Source: Streptosporangium saharense
GTDB lineage: Bacteria; Actinomycetota; Actinomycetes; Streptosporangiales; Streptosporangiaceae
DNA length: 64,000 bases
Direction: 5' to 3'
NCBI RefSeq assembly: GCF_014203715.1
Contig: NZ_JACHJP010000003.1
Coordinates: 124,001-188,000, forward strand
This document shows positions 51,302-59,841 of the stretch, one piece after another; the first letter of the stretch is position 1, and each line of letters begins with the position of its first letter. The notes under the pieces were generated by a model, which saw only the letters and a program-made list of their open reading frames with translations, ran no database searches and was not told the origin of the DNA. A program made the position numbers and the translations under genes.

Positions 51302-54049
51302 TCACAGTCCCAGGGACTGCGTGTCGTTGCTCTCGGCGCCACCGGCCTCGGTGACACCGTTCCTCAGGTGGTACTTGGCGACGGCCTCCTTCAGCACCCG
51401 GCCGTCGAGCTCGCCACGCTTGACCAGCTGCGTGAGCACGGCCAGCGTGATCGAGGCGGCGTCCACGTGGAAGTGGCGGCGCAGCGCGGAACGGGTGTCC
51501 GACAGACCGAAGCCGTCGGTGCCGAGCGAGGCCCAGTCACCGGGGACCCACTGGGAGATCTGGTCGGGCACCGCCCGCATGTAGTCGCTGACGCCGACGA
51601 ACGGCCCCTCGACCGCGGAGAGCACCTTCGTGACGTACGGCACGCGCTGCTCGGCGTCGGGATTGAGCAGGTTGTGCTCCTCGACGGCCAGCGCCTCGCG
51701 ACGCAGTTCCGTCCAGGAGGTCGCCGACCAGAGCTCGGCCGCGACGCCCCACTCCTCGGCCAGCATCCGCTGCGCCTCGATCGCCCACGGACCCGCCACG
51801 CCGGAGGACAGGATGTTGGCCTTCGGACCGGTGGAGGCCGGGGCGGGGGCGAAGTGGTACAGGCCCTTGAGCAGGCCCTGGACGTCGAGACCCTCGGGCT
51901 CGGCGGGCTGGGCGTAGGGCTCGTTGTAGACGGTCAGGTAGTAGAAGATGTTCTCCGGCTGCTCGCCGTACATCCTGCGCAGGCCGTCCTTGACGATGTG
52001 GGCCAGCTCGAAGCCCCACGACGGGTCGTAGGAGACCGCGGCCGGGTTCGTCGAGGCGGTCAGCGGAGTGTGACCGTCCTCGTGCTGCAGGCCCTCCCCG
52101 TTCAGCGTCGTACGGCCAGCGGTCGCGCCGAGCAGGAAGCCCCGGCCCATCTGGTCGCCGAGCTGCCACATCTGGTCGGCCGTGCGCTGCCAGCCGAACA
52201 TCGAGTAGAAGATGTAGATCGGGATCATGTGCTCGCCGTGCGTGGCGTAGGACGAGCCGACGGCGATGGTCGAGGCCATCGACCCCGACTCGCTGATGCC
52301 CTCGTGCAGGATCTGACCCTCGGTCGACTCCTTGTAGGACAGCAGCAGCTCGCGGTCCACGGCGTCGTAGGTCTGCCCGTGCGGCGAGTAGATCTTGGCG
52401 GTCGGGAAGATCGCGTCGAGACCGAAGGTGCGGGCCTCGTCAGGGATGATCGGCACGAACCGGTGGCCGATCTCCTTGTCGCGCATGAGGTCCTTGAGCA
52501 GCCGGACGAACGCCATGGTCGTGGCGACGTTCTGTTTGCCCGAGCCCTTCTTGAGCTGCGCGTAGGAGGCGTCACCCGGCAGGGTGATCGGCTTGGCGCG
52601 CACGACGCGCTTGGGCAGGAAGCCGCCCAGGGCCGCGCGGCGCTCCATCATGTACTGGATCTCGGGGTCGTTCTCGCCCGGGTGGAAGTAGGGCGGAAGT
52701 TCGCCTTCGAGTGCGGAGTCCGGGATCGGCAGGTAGAGCCGGTCGCGGAACTCCTTCAGGTCGGCCTTGGACATCTTCTTCATCTGGTGCGTGGCGTTGC
52801 GCGCCTCGAAGTCCTTGCCGAGCGTCCAGCCCTTGATGGTCTGGGCGAGGATGACCGTCGGCTGGCCGACGTGCTCACGCGCCGCCTTGTAGGCCGCGTA
52901 CACCTTGCGGTAGTCGTGGCCGCCGCGCGACAGCTTGCGGATGTCCTCGTCGGACAGGTGCTCGACCATCTTGCGCAGCCGCGGGTCGCCGCCGAAGAAG
53001 TCCTCGCGGATGTACTCGCCGCTCTCGACGGAGTAGGTCTGGAACTGGCCGTCGGGGACGGTGTTCATCTTGTTGACCAGCACGCCGTCCACGTCGGCGG
53101 CCAGCAGCGGGTCCCAGTCACGGCCCCACACGACCTTGATGACGTTCCAGCCCGCGCCCCTGAAGTAGGACTCCAGCTCCTGGATGATCTTGCCGTTGCC
53201 GCGTACCGGGCCGTCGAGGCGCTGCAGGTTGCAGTTGATGACGAAGGTGAGGTTGTCCAGCTCCTCACGGGCCGCGAGACCGATCGCGCCGAGCGACTCG
53301 GGCTCGTCCATCTCGCCGTCACCGAGGTAACACCACACGTGGCTGCGGCTGGTGTCCTTGATCTTCCGGTTCAGGAGATAACGGTTGAACCGGGCCTGGT
53401 AGATCGCGCCGATCGGGCCGAGACCCATGGAGACCGTCGGGAACTCCCAGAAGTCCGGCATCAGACGCGGATGAGGATAGGAGGGCAGGCCCCTGAAGCC
53501 GTGGGAACGCTCCTGCCTGAAGGCGTCGAGCTGGGCCTCGTTGAGGCGGCCCTCAAGGAAGGCGCGGGCGTAGATGCCCGGCGCCGCGTGACCCTGGATG
53601 AAGACCTGGTCACCGGACTCGCCGTGGTCCTTGCCGCGGAAGAAGTGGTTGAAGCCCACCTCGTACAGGGAGGCCGCGGAGGCGTAGGTGGCGATGTGCC
53701 CGCCGACGTTGGTGCGGGCGTTCGCGCGCGTCACCATGACGGCCGCGTTCCAGCGGATGTAGGCGCGGATCCTGCGCTCGACGTACTCGTCGCCGGGGAA
53801 CCACGGTTCCCGCTCAGGAGGAATGGTGTTGATGTAGTCGGTACTGCGCAGGCCGGGAACCCCAACCTGATGTTCGCGGGCCCGCTCCAGTAGGCGAAGC
53901 ATCAGATAACGGGCACGAGTGCGACCTTCCGTCTTGATGACGTTGTCGAGCGACTCGAGCCACTCCTGGGTCTCGCTTGGGTCGACATCAGGGAGCTGGC
54001 TGGGTAGGCCGTCGCTGATAACCGAGAAACGCTGGCGTCCGGAAGCCAC
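51302..54049 (-). CDS. aceE: Pyruvate dehydrogenase E1 component, homodimeric type
   Basis: Thiamine-diphosphate enzyme that decarboxylates pyruvate and acetylates E2, feeding acetyl-CoA synthesis. The 915-residue length fits the homodimeric E1. The ThDP motif [20 protein letters not shown]...[12 protein letters not shown] is present in two parts around residues 240-275, and further motifs are [40 protein letters not shown] and [20 protein letters not shown] 54049 follows GGAAGGCGAGACCCA. E2 and E3 are not in the window, as usual in actinomycetes where aceE stands alone near DUF3052 and AhpE genes. Confidence 0.96.
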   Translation of the reverse strand: MASGRQRFSVISDGLPSQLPDVDPSETQEWLESLDNVIKTEGRTRARYLMLRLLERAREHQVGVPGLRSTDYINTIPPEREPWFPGDEYVERRIRAYIRWNAAVMVTRANARTNVGGHIATYASAASLYEVGFNHFFRGKDHGESGDQVFIQGHAAPGIYARAFLEGRLNEAQLDAFRQERSHGFRGLPSYPHPRLMPDFWEFPTVSMGLGPIGAIYQARFNRYLLNRKIKDTSRSHVWCYLGDGEMDEPESLGAIGLAAREELDNLTFVINCNLQRLDGPVRGNGKIIQELESYFRGAGWNVIKVVWGRDWDPLLAADVDGVLVNKMNTVPDGQFQTYSVESGEYIREDFFGGDPRLRKMVEHLSDEDIRKLSRGGHDYRKVYAAYKAAREHVGQPTVILAQTIKGWTLGKDFEARNATHQMKKMSKADLKEFRDRLYLPIPDSALEGELPPYFHPGENDPEIQYMMERRAALGGFLPKRVVRAKPITLPGDASYAQLKKGSGKQNVATTMAFVRLLKDLMRDKEIGHRFVPIIPDEARTFGLDAIFPTAKIYSPHGQTYDAVDRELLLSYKESTEGQILHEGISESGSMASTIAVGSSYATHGEHMIPIYIFYSMFGWQRTADQMWQLGDQMGRGFLLGATAGRTTLNGEGLQHEDGHTPLTASTNPAAVSYDPSWGFELAHIVKDGLRRMYGEQPENIFYYLTVYNEPYAQPAEPEGLDVQGLLKGLYHFAPAPASTGPKANILSSGVAGPWAIEAQRMLAEEWGVAAELWSATSWTELRREALAVEEHNLLNPDAEQRVPYVTKVLSAVEGPFVGVSDYMRAVPDQISQWVPGDWASLGTDGFGLSDTRSALRRHFHVDAASITLAVLTQLVKRGELDGRVLKEAVAKYHLRNGVTEAGGAESNDTQSLGL

Positions 54050-54373
54050 TGGGTCTCGCCTTCCGAGGATGGACTTTTGTCTGGTGTAGGTCGTCTTCCA
54101 TCCTGGTCGCTTACCCCGGAAAGTGCATCTCTACTGGCCGGTAACCAGGAAGTCCCTGCTGGCAGGGCCCCATAAGTGGCGTAGACCACCGATGGTAGGA
54201 CGAATTGTCCCCAAAGGGTACATGGGCTTCGGTTCCCCGCGACGGCCCGGGAGACACGAAACACACTGTTCTTTCGAGGGATGGGCAGATGGCGGCGTGC
54301 GGGGTAGGGATCCGGGCCCCTGCCCCGGCGCTCGTCCGTCGTCCCAGCTCAGCGCGGATCGTAGGATCGGTAT
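54050..54373. other. Divergent intergenic region between aceE and the YjbQ gene
   Basis: About 320 bp without a supported gene. It must hold the aceE promoter (minus) and the yjbQ-type promoter (plus). The -10 for the latter, TAGGAT, is at 54362-54367. A 6-bp hairpin CCCTGC-TG-GCAGGG lies near 54155-54170. No clear -35/-10 pair was found for aceE. Confidence 0.5.
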
Positions 54374-54781
54374 GTGAGATCCATGACGATCGAGGTGACG
54401 ACGGGCTCCCGAGAGAGGGTGCACGACATCACCCGGGAATGCGAGGACTTCGTCCGTTCGTGCGGGGGTGACGGGCTGCTGCACGTCTTCGTCCCGCACG
54501 CGACAGCCGGTGTCGCGCTGATCGAGCTGGGCTCGGGAAGTGACGACGACCTGCTCGCGGCGCTGGAGGACCTGCTCCCGGCCGACGACAGGTGGAGGCA
54601 TGCGCACGGTTCGAGGGGGCATGGACGCTCACATGTCATGCCGGCTCTCATTCCGCCGTACGCGACAGTCCCGGTCCTGGCCGGACGGCTCGCACTGGGC
54701 ACCTGGCAGTCCATCGCGCTGGTGGACCTCAACGTCGACAATCGGGAACGCCAGGTCCGTTTGTCATTTTTGTCGGACTAA
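54374..54781 (+). CDS. YjbQ/UPF0047-family protein
   Basis: A 135-residue member of the YjbQ family, reported as secondary thiamine-phosphate synthase in E. coli by weak activity; the true role is unsettled. Family residues are visible: FVPHATAGVALIEL with the conserved His/Thr, HAHGSRGHGRSHVMPALIPP with clustered His, and TWQSIALVDLNVDNRERQV at the end. GTG 54374 lies 6 nt after TAGGAT and fits a leaderless message; ATG 54383 is the alternative. No ribosome site is visible for either. Confidence 0.85.
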   Translation: MRSMTIEVTTGSRERVHDITRECEDFVRSCGGDGLLHVFVPHATAGVALIELGSGSDDDLLAALEDLLPADDRWRHAHGSRGHGRSHVMPALIPPYATVPVLAGRLALGTWQSIALVDLNVDNRERQVRLSFLSD

Positions 54782-54904
54782 TTCATACGTAGCCCAGTCG
54801 TTGCCGTGGCGACCGTTGACGACCGAGGGTCACAGCGTGTGGACTGTGCCGAAGCACTCTGAGCACCGTGTAGCTGCGGGGCCATTCAAGCAGGAGGGAC
54901 AAAC

Positions 54905-55333
54905 GTGAGCGCGACCGCGGGTCAGGCGCAGGGCGAACGCAGCCTGGCCGAACGACTCGGTCTGAAGCCGGGTCAGGTGGTGCAGGAGGTCGGTTGGGAC
55001 GAGGACGCCGACGACGATCTGCGCGACTCCATCGAGGAGCTGACCGGCAACGAACTGGTCGATGAAGACTTCGAGGACGTCGTTGACGTCGTGTTGCTGT
55101 GGTGGCGCGACGGCGACGGCGATCTGTTCGACGCCCTGAGCGGCGTGGTGACCAACCTGAGCGACGGCGGCCAGATCTGGCTGCTCACTCCCAAGGCCGG
55201 TCGCGACGGGCATGTGGAGCCCAGTGACATCGGGGAGGACGCCACCACGGCGGGCCTGTCGCAGACGAGCAGCATCAGCGCTGCCCCCGACTGGTCGGGA
55301 ACGCGGCTGGTCACACCCAAAGCACGCCGATAA
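54905..55333 (+). CDS. DUF3052-family protein
   Basis: A 142-residue acidic actinobacterial protein of unknown function. Typical opening SLAERLGLKPGQVVQEVGWDEDADDDLR; then VVDVVLLWWRDGDGDLFDAL and ends with TPKAGR and LVTPKAR. No membrane helix. The family regularly lies beside aceE in actinomycetes, as here. GTG 54905 has an excellent site, AGGAGGGACAAAC. A TTGACG hexamer at 54816-54821 may be part of its promoter. A 15-bp hairpin follows. Confidence 0.88.
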   Translation: MSATAGQAQGERSLAERLGLKPGQVVQEVGWDEDADDDLRDSIEELTGNELVDEDFEDVVDVVLLWWRDGDGDLFDALSGVVTNLSDGGQIWLLTPKAGRDGHVEPSDIGEDATTAGLSQTSSISAAPDWSGTRLVTPKARR

Positions 55334-55340
55334 GGTTCGC

Positions 55341-55375
55341 CCTGCCGTACGGCTCGCGGTGAGCCGTACGGCAGG
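55341..55375 (+). terminator. Strong hairpin after DUF3052
   Basis: Perfect 15-bp inverted repeat CCTGCCGTACGGCTC / GAGCCGTACGGCAGG with a 5-nt loop, 7 bp after the stop. No T tract, as common in actinomycetes. Confidence 0.75.
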
Positions 55376-55416
55376 ATGATGGTCCTGTCTGTCATCCGAT
55401 GAAAGGACCTTTGACC

Positions 55417-55875
55417 ATGACGGTGGATGTGGGCTCCCCGGCTCCGGACTTCGAGCTGAAGGACCAGCACGGCACCCCGGTCAAGCTTTCGGACCATCGG
55501 GGTAAAAAGGTCGTACTGATCTTCTACCCCCTCGCGTTCAGCGGTGTCTGCCACGGCGAGCTGTGCGCCCTTCGCGACGAGTTCGTCGCCAGGGCGCCCG
55601 AGGACGTCCAGGTGCTCACCGCCTCGGTCGACTCCGTCTTCACCCACCGCGCCTGGGCCGACCAGGAGGGGTACACCTTCCCGCTGCTCTCCGACTTCTG
55701 GCCGCACGGGGAGGTCGCGCGGGCGTACGGTGTCTTCGACGAGGAGAAGGGCATCGCGACGCGCGGCACCTTCGTCATCGACGGCGAAGGCGTGGTCCGC
55801 TGGAGCGTCGTGAACCCCATCCCTCAGGCGCGAGACATCGCCGAGTACCTCAAGGTGCTCGCCGACCTTTCCTGA
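55417..55875 (+). CDS. Peroxiredoxin, AhpE/Bcp type
   Basis: Thiol peroxidase of 152 residues that reduces peroxides in the cytoplasm. Thioredoxin-fold sequence with peroxidatic Cys45 in FYPLAFSGVCHGELC; the second Cys50 sits five residues later as in Bcp/AhpE, and FVIDGEGVVRWSVVN forms the usual terminal strands. In Mycobacterium AhpE is a one-Cys enzyme recycled by mycothiol or mycoredoxin; the same is likely here by analogy. ATG 55417 is chosen because AAAGGACC precedes it and MTVDVGSPAPDFEL is the family N-terminus; ATG 55399 lacks a site. Confidence 0.9.
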   Translation: MTVDVGSPAPDFELKDQHGTPVKLSDHRGKKVVLIFYPLAFSGVCHGELCALRDEFVARAPEDVQVLTASVDSVFTHRAWADQEGYTFPLLSDFWPHGEVARAYGVFDEEKGIATRGTFVIDGEGVVRWSVVNPIPQARDIAEYLKVLADLS

Positions 55876-55944
55876 GTTCCAAGCAGCGGTGGGCCCGCGG
55901 GCGTCCATGGGGCGTCCGCGGTCCACGACATTTCGGAGGCGATC

Positions 55945-56256
55945 ATGCCCTGCTTCTCCTGCGGGGCCAGGCAGACCGACCCCGTCCGTGGCGCCAGTCC
56001 GTGGAAGCGCGGGGTGCGCGGGGAGGCCCAGGTCCTCGTCTGCCCGGACTGTCAGCGTACGCACGACCTCGATCTCGACACGTGCTCCTCGTGCGGCTCG
56101 GCCGCGCTCATCTGCAGGCTCGGCGAGGTCGAGTGCCGTTCCTGCGGGGCGGTACGGCCAGCGGCGGCAGGGGGGTCCCGGCCTTCCGGCCTGTCGAAGG
56201 AGCTGGCCGACGAGGTCGAGGCCGCGCTCGATCGGGTCCTGGGACGCGTTCATTAG
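55945..56256 (+). CDS. Zinc-ribbon protein with four CxxC motifs
   Basis: A 103-residue protein I cannot assign to a named family. It has four CxxC knuckles: CFSC (3-6), CPDC (33-36), CSSC (47-50) and CRSC (65-68), which could form two zinc ribbons, plus a helical C-terminal tail. Such proteins may bind RNA polymerase, ribosomes or nucleic acid; no evidence chooses between them. ATG 55945 follows CGGAGGCGATC, a strong site. 69 bp after the peroxiredoxin gene, so possibly co-transcribed. A 27-bp dyad starts 5 bp after its stop. Confidence 0.75.
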   Translation: MPCFSCGARQTDPVRGASPWKRGVRGEAQVLVCPDCQRTHDLDLDTCSSCGSAALICRLGEVECRSCGAVRPAAAGGSRPSGLSKELADEVEAALDRVLGRVH

Positions 56257-56260
56257 TGCT

Positions 56261-56287
56261 CATAAATCTGCTTTAAGCGCATTTATG
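56261..56287. promoter_or_regulatory. 27-bp near-perfect dyad upstream of the ROK kinase
   Basis: CATAAATCTGCTT-T-AAGCGCATTTATG: 11 of 13 positions match between arms, and the outer CATAAAT/ATTTATG and inner GCTT/AAGC parts are perfect. AT content is far above the neighbourhood. The single-base centre argues for a protein-binding operator, not an RNA hairpin. Confidence 0.6.
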
Positions 56288-56367
56288 GGCATCTGTAGTG
56301 ATGTGGCGTTATTGCCATGCACTATGGTCAGGCTCGGACCCCTTCCTTCGACCTGCTGGATGCGCGC

Positions 56368-57315
56368 ATGAGCTCCTTCGTTGTGGCCCTTGACGTCGGT
56401 GGCACGTCCATGAAGGGAGGCGTCGTCACCCACTCGGGGGAGATCGCCTTCACCGAGCGGCGTGACACCCCGCGCGAGAGGGGCCCGGCGGCGGTCGTGG
56501 AGTCGATCCGCTCCTTCATCGACGACCTCGCCGTCGCGGGCGGCGGCGATCCCGCGGGCGTCGGCCTGGCCGTACCGGGACTGGTCACCCCGAACAGGGC
56601 GCTCTACTCGGCGAACATCGGCTGGCGCGACGTCAAGGCTGAGGACTTCGTCCCGCTGGACGTGCCGGTGATGCTCGGCCACGACGTGCGCACCGGGGGC
56701 CTGGGAGAGAGCGTCCTCGGCGCGGGCCGCGAGGTCTCCGACTTCCTGTTCATCCCCATCGGCACCGGTATCGCGGGCGCCATCGTCCTGCACGGCGAGC
56801 CGTACGGCGGCAGCGTCGGCTGGGGCGGCGAGATCGGTCATATCCCGGTCTTCCCCGACGGGGAGCCCTGCGCCTGCGGCCAGGTCGGCTGTCTGGAGAC
56901 CTACGCCTCCGCCTCGGCCATCGGCCGCCGCTACTCGGCCAGGTCCGGCTCGCACGCGACCTCCAAGCAGGTGGCCGAGCTGATCGCCTCGGGTGACCCG
57001 GTGGCGAACGCGGTGTGGGACGACGCCGTGGAGGCGCTGTCCCTGGCCCTGACGACCTACACCCTCCTGCTCGACCCCGAGACGATCGTCCTGGGTGGTG
57101 GCCTGGCCGAGGCGGGGGACCTGCTGGCCGTACCCCTCGCCGAGCGGCTCAGGAAGCGCCTGGCCTTCCGCGCGGCGCCTCCGCTGCGCAAGGCCGCCCT
57201 CGGCGTCAACGCGGGCATGCTCGGCGCGGCCCTGCTCGGCTGGCGCGCGGCGGGCTGGCCGGAGGCGGGCACCGCGTGGTCGCTTGATGTGCTGAAGTCC
57301 CCTCCGGTGGCGTAA
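56368..57315 (+). CDS. ROK-family sugar kinase (glucokinase type)
   Basis: A 315-residue ROK protein without an N-terminal HTH, so a kinase and not a repressor. The ATP-binding phosphate loop is ALDVGGTSMKGGVV (residues ~6-19); the ROK zinc motif GHIPV...CACGQVGCLETYAS holds the Cys triad, and 'GLAVPGLV' plus NEAR-like HDVRTGGLGE give sugar-binding residues. Likely phosphorylates glucose or a related hexose/hexosamine. ATG 56368 is preceded by a weak site; TATGGT at 56323-56328 may be its -10. The 27-bp dyad 80 bp upstream is a candidate operator. Confidence 0.85.
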   Translation: MSSFVVALDVGGTSMKGGVVTHSGEIAFTERRDTPRERGPAAVVESIRSFIDDLAVAGGGDPAGVGLAVPGLVTPNRALYSANIGWRDVKAEDFVPLDVPVMLGHDVRTGGLGESVLGAGREVSDFLFIPIGTGIAGAIVLHGEPYGGSVGWGGEIGHIPVFPDGEPCACGQVGCLETYASASAIGRRYSARSGSHATSKQVAELIASGDPVANAVWDDAVEALSLALTTYTLLLDPETIVLGGGLAEAGDLLAVPLAERLRKRLAFRAAPPLRKAALGVNAGMLGAALLGWRAAGWPEAGTAWSLDVLKSPPVA

Positions 57316-57346
57316 GGTGTTGTCCCGTCCCTGTGGCGGGATGACG

Positions 57347-57418
57347 GGGCGCTTAGCTCAGCGGTAGAGCGCTCGCCTTACAAGCGAGATGTCACTGGTT
57401 CGAACCCAGTAGTGCCCA
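57347..57418 (+). tRNA. tRNA-Val (anticodon UAC)
   Basis: 72-nt cloverleaf. Acceptor arms GGGCGCT / AGTGCCC pair with one G-U. The D arm has GCTC...GAGC; the anticodon stem CTCGC/GCGAG encloses CTTACAA, so the anticodon is TAC, reading Val GTA. T arm ACTGG-TTCGAAC-CCAGT is perfect. The 3' CCA is not fully encoded (discriminator A then CC). Downstream is the conserved-looking but non-coding spacer to 57549. Confidence 0.96.
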
Positions 57419-57549
57419 CCCAGCACCTTTTCCCTTTCTTCCCTTCCCTGTGAGGCCTGTTCCGGCATGGGTAGGGAGGAAAAGAGGGGGATGGTCTTTT
57501 CGCCCGTCCCGTTGGGTGGACAGGGATAGCCCGAAGAGGCCTGGCCGTC

Positions 57550-57846
57550 ATGAGGAAGCATGGGAAGACCTCGTACGAGGTCAGGGCGCCGGAGAACGGG
57601 CAGAGCAGGATCTGGTCGGAGATCTCGCCGACCGGGGAACGGCCACGTAGCGCGCTCAATTTGCGGATGGCGCTGGCGATCTTCGGGCTGGTCGTCTGCG
57701 GGGTGTTCGCGGTCCTGGCCGGTACGGCGGGGCTGACCTGGCTGGCGGTCGTGATGGCCGTGCTCGCGCTCGTCGCGCTGGTCGACCTGGTCGTGGTGGC
57801 CCGCCGCCGTCACCGGCGCGGCGACGGGCACACCCTGTTCGAGTAG
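57550..57846 (+). CDS. Small membrane protein, DUF6343-like
   Basis: A 98-residue protein with a polar N-terminal 36 residues ending in the ARSAL-like RPRSALNLRMALAIFGL segment and two membrane helices (about 39-58 and 62-84), then a basic tail. The 'SALxLRxxLA' motif and size fit the Streptomyces DUF6343 family, a moderate match. No function known. GAGG lies rather far from the ATG at 57550. Convergent with the M4 protease gene, with 7 bp between stops. Confidence 0.65.
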   Translation: MRKHGKTSYEVRAPENGQSRIWSEISPTGERPRSALNLRMALAIFGLVVCGVFAVLAGTAGLTWLAVVMAVLALVALVDLVVVARRRHRRGDGHTLFE

Positions 57847-57853
57847 TGGCCGG

Positions 57854-59422
57854 TCAGCAGACGGGCTCGCCGCGCTGGGCGGGGACGGAGATGGCACTCC
57901 AGGCGGCCCTGGTCGCGTTGAACTCGGCGCAGCTCTTCGGATAGAGCGCCTTTGCGGCCCTGAGGGTCGCGATGCGTGCCTTGGCGTAGGTCCAGGGGGC
58001 GTTCTTGTACTGCAGGCCGCTGTAGAAGATCTCCGTGGCCTTGCGGATGCCGATGCCGGTCAGCGGGGACGGGCCGTAGCAGACCGGGCTCGGGGGGTTG
58101 TTCGGCGGGTTGGTCCCCTCGGCGAGCAGATAGAACCAGTGGTCCTGCGGTCCGGGACTCGACGACCCCGGGGTGTAGCAGTTGGGCTCGCCCTGCAGGG
58201 CGGGGTTGTACATGTTGCGGACCCCGCTCGGACCGATGTCCAGGTCCTCACCGACCAGATAGTTGGGCGGGTCCAGGGGCGGGGCGTGGTTGACGTAGTG
58301 CTCGGTCGCGGTGCCGAGGATGTCGCCCGTCGACTCGTCGAGGGACAGGGCCTCGGCCGCGTTGCCGCCGTTGGAGCCGGAGTACTGGAAGACGGCGTGG
58401 CCGTACTCGTGCCCGACCAGGTCGAGCGAGGTGAGCTGCCGCGTGTTGGCCGGGTTGTGGCCGAAGAAGGTGGCCGAGCCGTCCCAGTAGGCGTTGACGG
58501 TGTTCAGGCCGACCCGCGCCGGGAAGGAGTGGCCCGCCCCGTCGAGGCCGTTGCGGCCCAGCCAGGTGCGCAGCATGTCCCACTCCTTCTGCGCCGCGAA
58601 CAGGACGTCGACGCAGGCCGTCTCCAGGTTGGTGCCCAGCCCGTTGCCCCAGGTGTCGACCGGCTTGGAGTAGGGGGCGCCGTTCTGGCCGCCGCAGGCG
58701 AGCCCGGGCCGGGACGGGTCCCGCATGACGTAGGCGCTTCCCGAGCCCGTGGTCTGGATGGTCACCGGGTTGCCGTTGTAGAAGCTGTTGCCGGTGCCGT
58801 ACCTGACCTGGTCGTAGGTGTCGATGACGGTCGCGTCGCGCGCGTCGACGAAGACGCGCAGCGCCTCGGGGGCCTGCTCGGTGCCGCCGGTGACGGCCAC
58901 CTCCCAGGCGAGCCGGGGGCGCGTGGTCGTGGCGTGGACGACCAGGCTGGGTGTGCCGACCTCACGCACGGCCCTGACCTGGCCTTCGGCGACGGCGGCG
59001 GCTCTGGTGGCGTCGATCACGGGCGTGGTGGCGACGCCCTCAAGGGAGGCCTGCTGGCCGGTGATCACGGTGTGGACCACGGTGCCGCCGCTGTCGGTCG
59101 AGGCGATCACGTCGCCGCCGTACACCGGCAGTCCGTTGTGGGTCCTTCGGTACAGCAGGTACTGCAGGCCCCGCACGCCCGAGGTGACCACGGGAGGCGC
59201 GAAGGCGTCTCCCCGCCCGACGCGCAGCTCCCCGGCCCGCTCTGCCAGGACCCTCGCCACACCCGAGACCGCGCGCTCGCGTGCCTCGGCCCCCGGTGGC
59301 GCGAAGGCCGAAGCGTCGGGTACGGCTCGCGCGGGGACGCCTGTCAGCGCCGAGGCGCCCATGGCGACGACCGTCAGGAGAGCGGTCGCCCCCACCTTGA
59401 CTCTGGGGACTCTAGGGTTCAT
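57854..59422 (-). CDS. Secreted M4-family (thermolysin-like) metallopeptidase
   Basis: Extracellular zinc endopeptidase of 522 residues. Signal peptide at residues 1-35 (hydrophobic ATALLTVVAMGASALTG, then ARA). An FTP/PepSY propeptide covers about 60-200 (NGLPVYGGDVIASTDSGGTV). The catalytic domain has the zinc motif HEYGH at 338-342, the third ligand Glu363 (LDESTGD) and HWFYLL for the transition-state His. Sequence ends shortly after PKSCAEFNATRAAWSAI, without extra binding domains. ATG 59422 follows AAGGAG, which lies inside a hairpin (59432-59449), so translation may be structure-controlled. Confidence 0.9.
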   Translation of the reverse strand: MNPRVPRVKVGATALLTVVAMGASALTGVPARAVPDASAFAPPGAEARERAVSGVARVLAERAGELRVGRGDAFAPPVVTSGVRGLQYLLYRRTHNGLPVYGGDVIASTDSGGTVVHTVITGQQASLEGVATTPVIDATRAAAVAEGQVRAVREVGTPSLVVHATTTRPRLAWEVAVTGGTEQAPEALRVFVDARDATVIDTYDQVRYGTGNSFYNGNPVTIQTTGSGSAYVMRDPSRPGLACGGQNGAPYSKPVDTWGNGLGTNLETACVDVLFAAQKEWDMLRTWLGRNGLDGAGHSFPARVGLNTVNAYWDGSATFFGHNPANTRQLTSLDLVGHEYGHAVFQYSGSNGGNAAEALSLDESTGDILGTATEHYVNHAPPLDPPNYLVGEDLDIGPSGVRNMYNPALQGEPNCYTPGSSSPGPQDHWFYLLAEGTNPPNNPPSPVCYGPSPLTGIGIRKATEIFYSGLQYKNAPWTYAKARIATLRAAKALYPKSCAEFNATRAAWSAISVPAQRGEPVC

Positions 59423-59841
59423 TCGCTGTGACTCCTTGTCCGCAAGGAGCCGTGGCCGGCCAGGGCTGCCCCAACGGTGACACCGGCCGCCGGGGAGTAG
59501 AACCCCATGAATTCCCATATTTTTGTCGTATGGCCAGGCCTGGGAAAAGGGCGGCCGGATTCTGGGAAGCGGTTCGCGTGAAAAGAGGGCGCACCGGTCT
59601 CCCGTCGATCATGTCACGATCCGGTCTTCAGCGCAGGAAGTTCCCCTTTCCCGATTTATTCGTATTTGGCATGAATAGGTGTGACCTGGGAGAAGGGCGG
59701 ATTCTGATAGTCAGTCGCGTTTTCTGGTGGCATGGGCCGGATGGAAGGGGGAAGTCTTCTCCGCGCCTCATCGGGGAAGGCCCGCTTCGCCGTGTCCATC
59801 CTCCGATGAGGACCTGCTGTCAAGTCCGATGGAGGACACAC
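59423..59841. other. Divergent intergenic region between M4 protease and Pro/Thr-rich secreted protein
   Basis: About 420 bp without a supported gene; an open frame on the plus strand crosses it but is unlike protein and lacks a ribosome site. It contains the M4 5' leader with hairpin 59432-59449 and an AT-rich patch at 59650-59680 (around TTTGGCATGAATAGG) that is the best place for promoters, though no exact consensus pair is visible. Confidence 0.5.
59432..59449 (-). promoter_or_regulatory. Shine-Dalgarno-sequestering hairpin of the M4 protease mRNA
   Basis: 7-bp perfect stem CTCCTTG / CAAGGAG with a 4-nt loop. On the minus-strand transcript the downstream arm CAAGGAG (59438-59432) is the ribosome site, 9 nt before ATG 59422, so the hairpin would block initiation unless melted. 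Confidence 0.6.

Noticed and set aside
51293..53893. 866-codon open frame antisense to aceE
   Set aside because: Shadow frame of aceE; low-complexity Val/Leu/Gly/Arg composition without domains.
57378..57897. Minus-strand frames running across the tRNA-Val gene
   Set aside because: The conserved-looking C-terminal 'TTGFEPVTS' peptide is a well-known artefact of translating tRNA antisense sequence.
59428..59841. Upstream extension of the Pro/Thr-rich protein by about 138 codons
   Set aside because: The extension has no signal peptide at its start, no ribosome site and would bury the clear signal sequence inside the protein.
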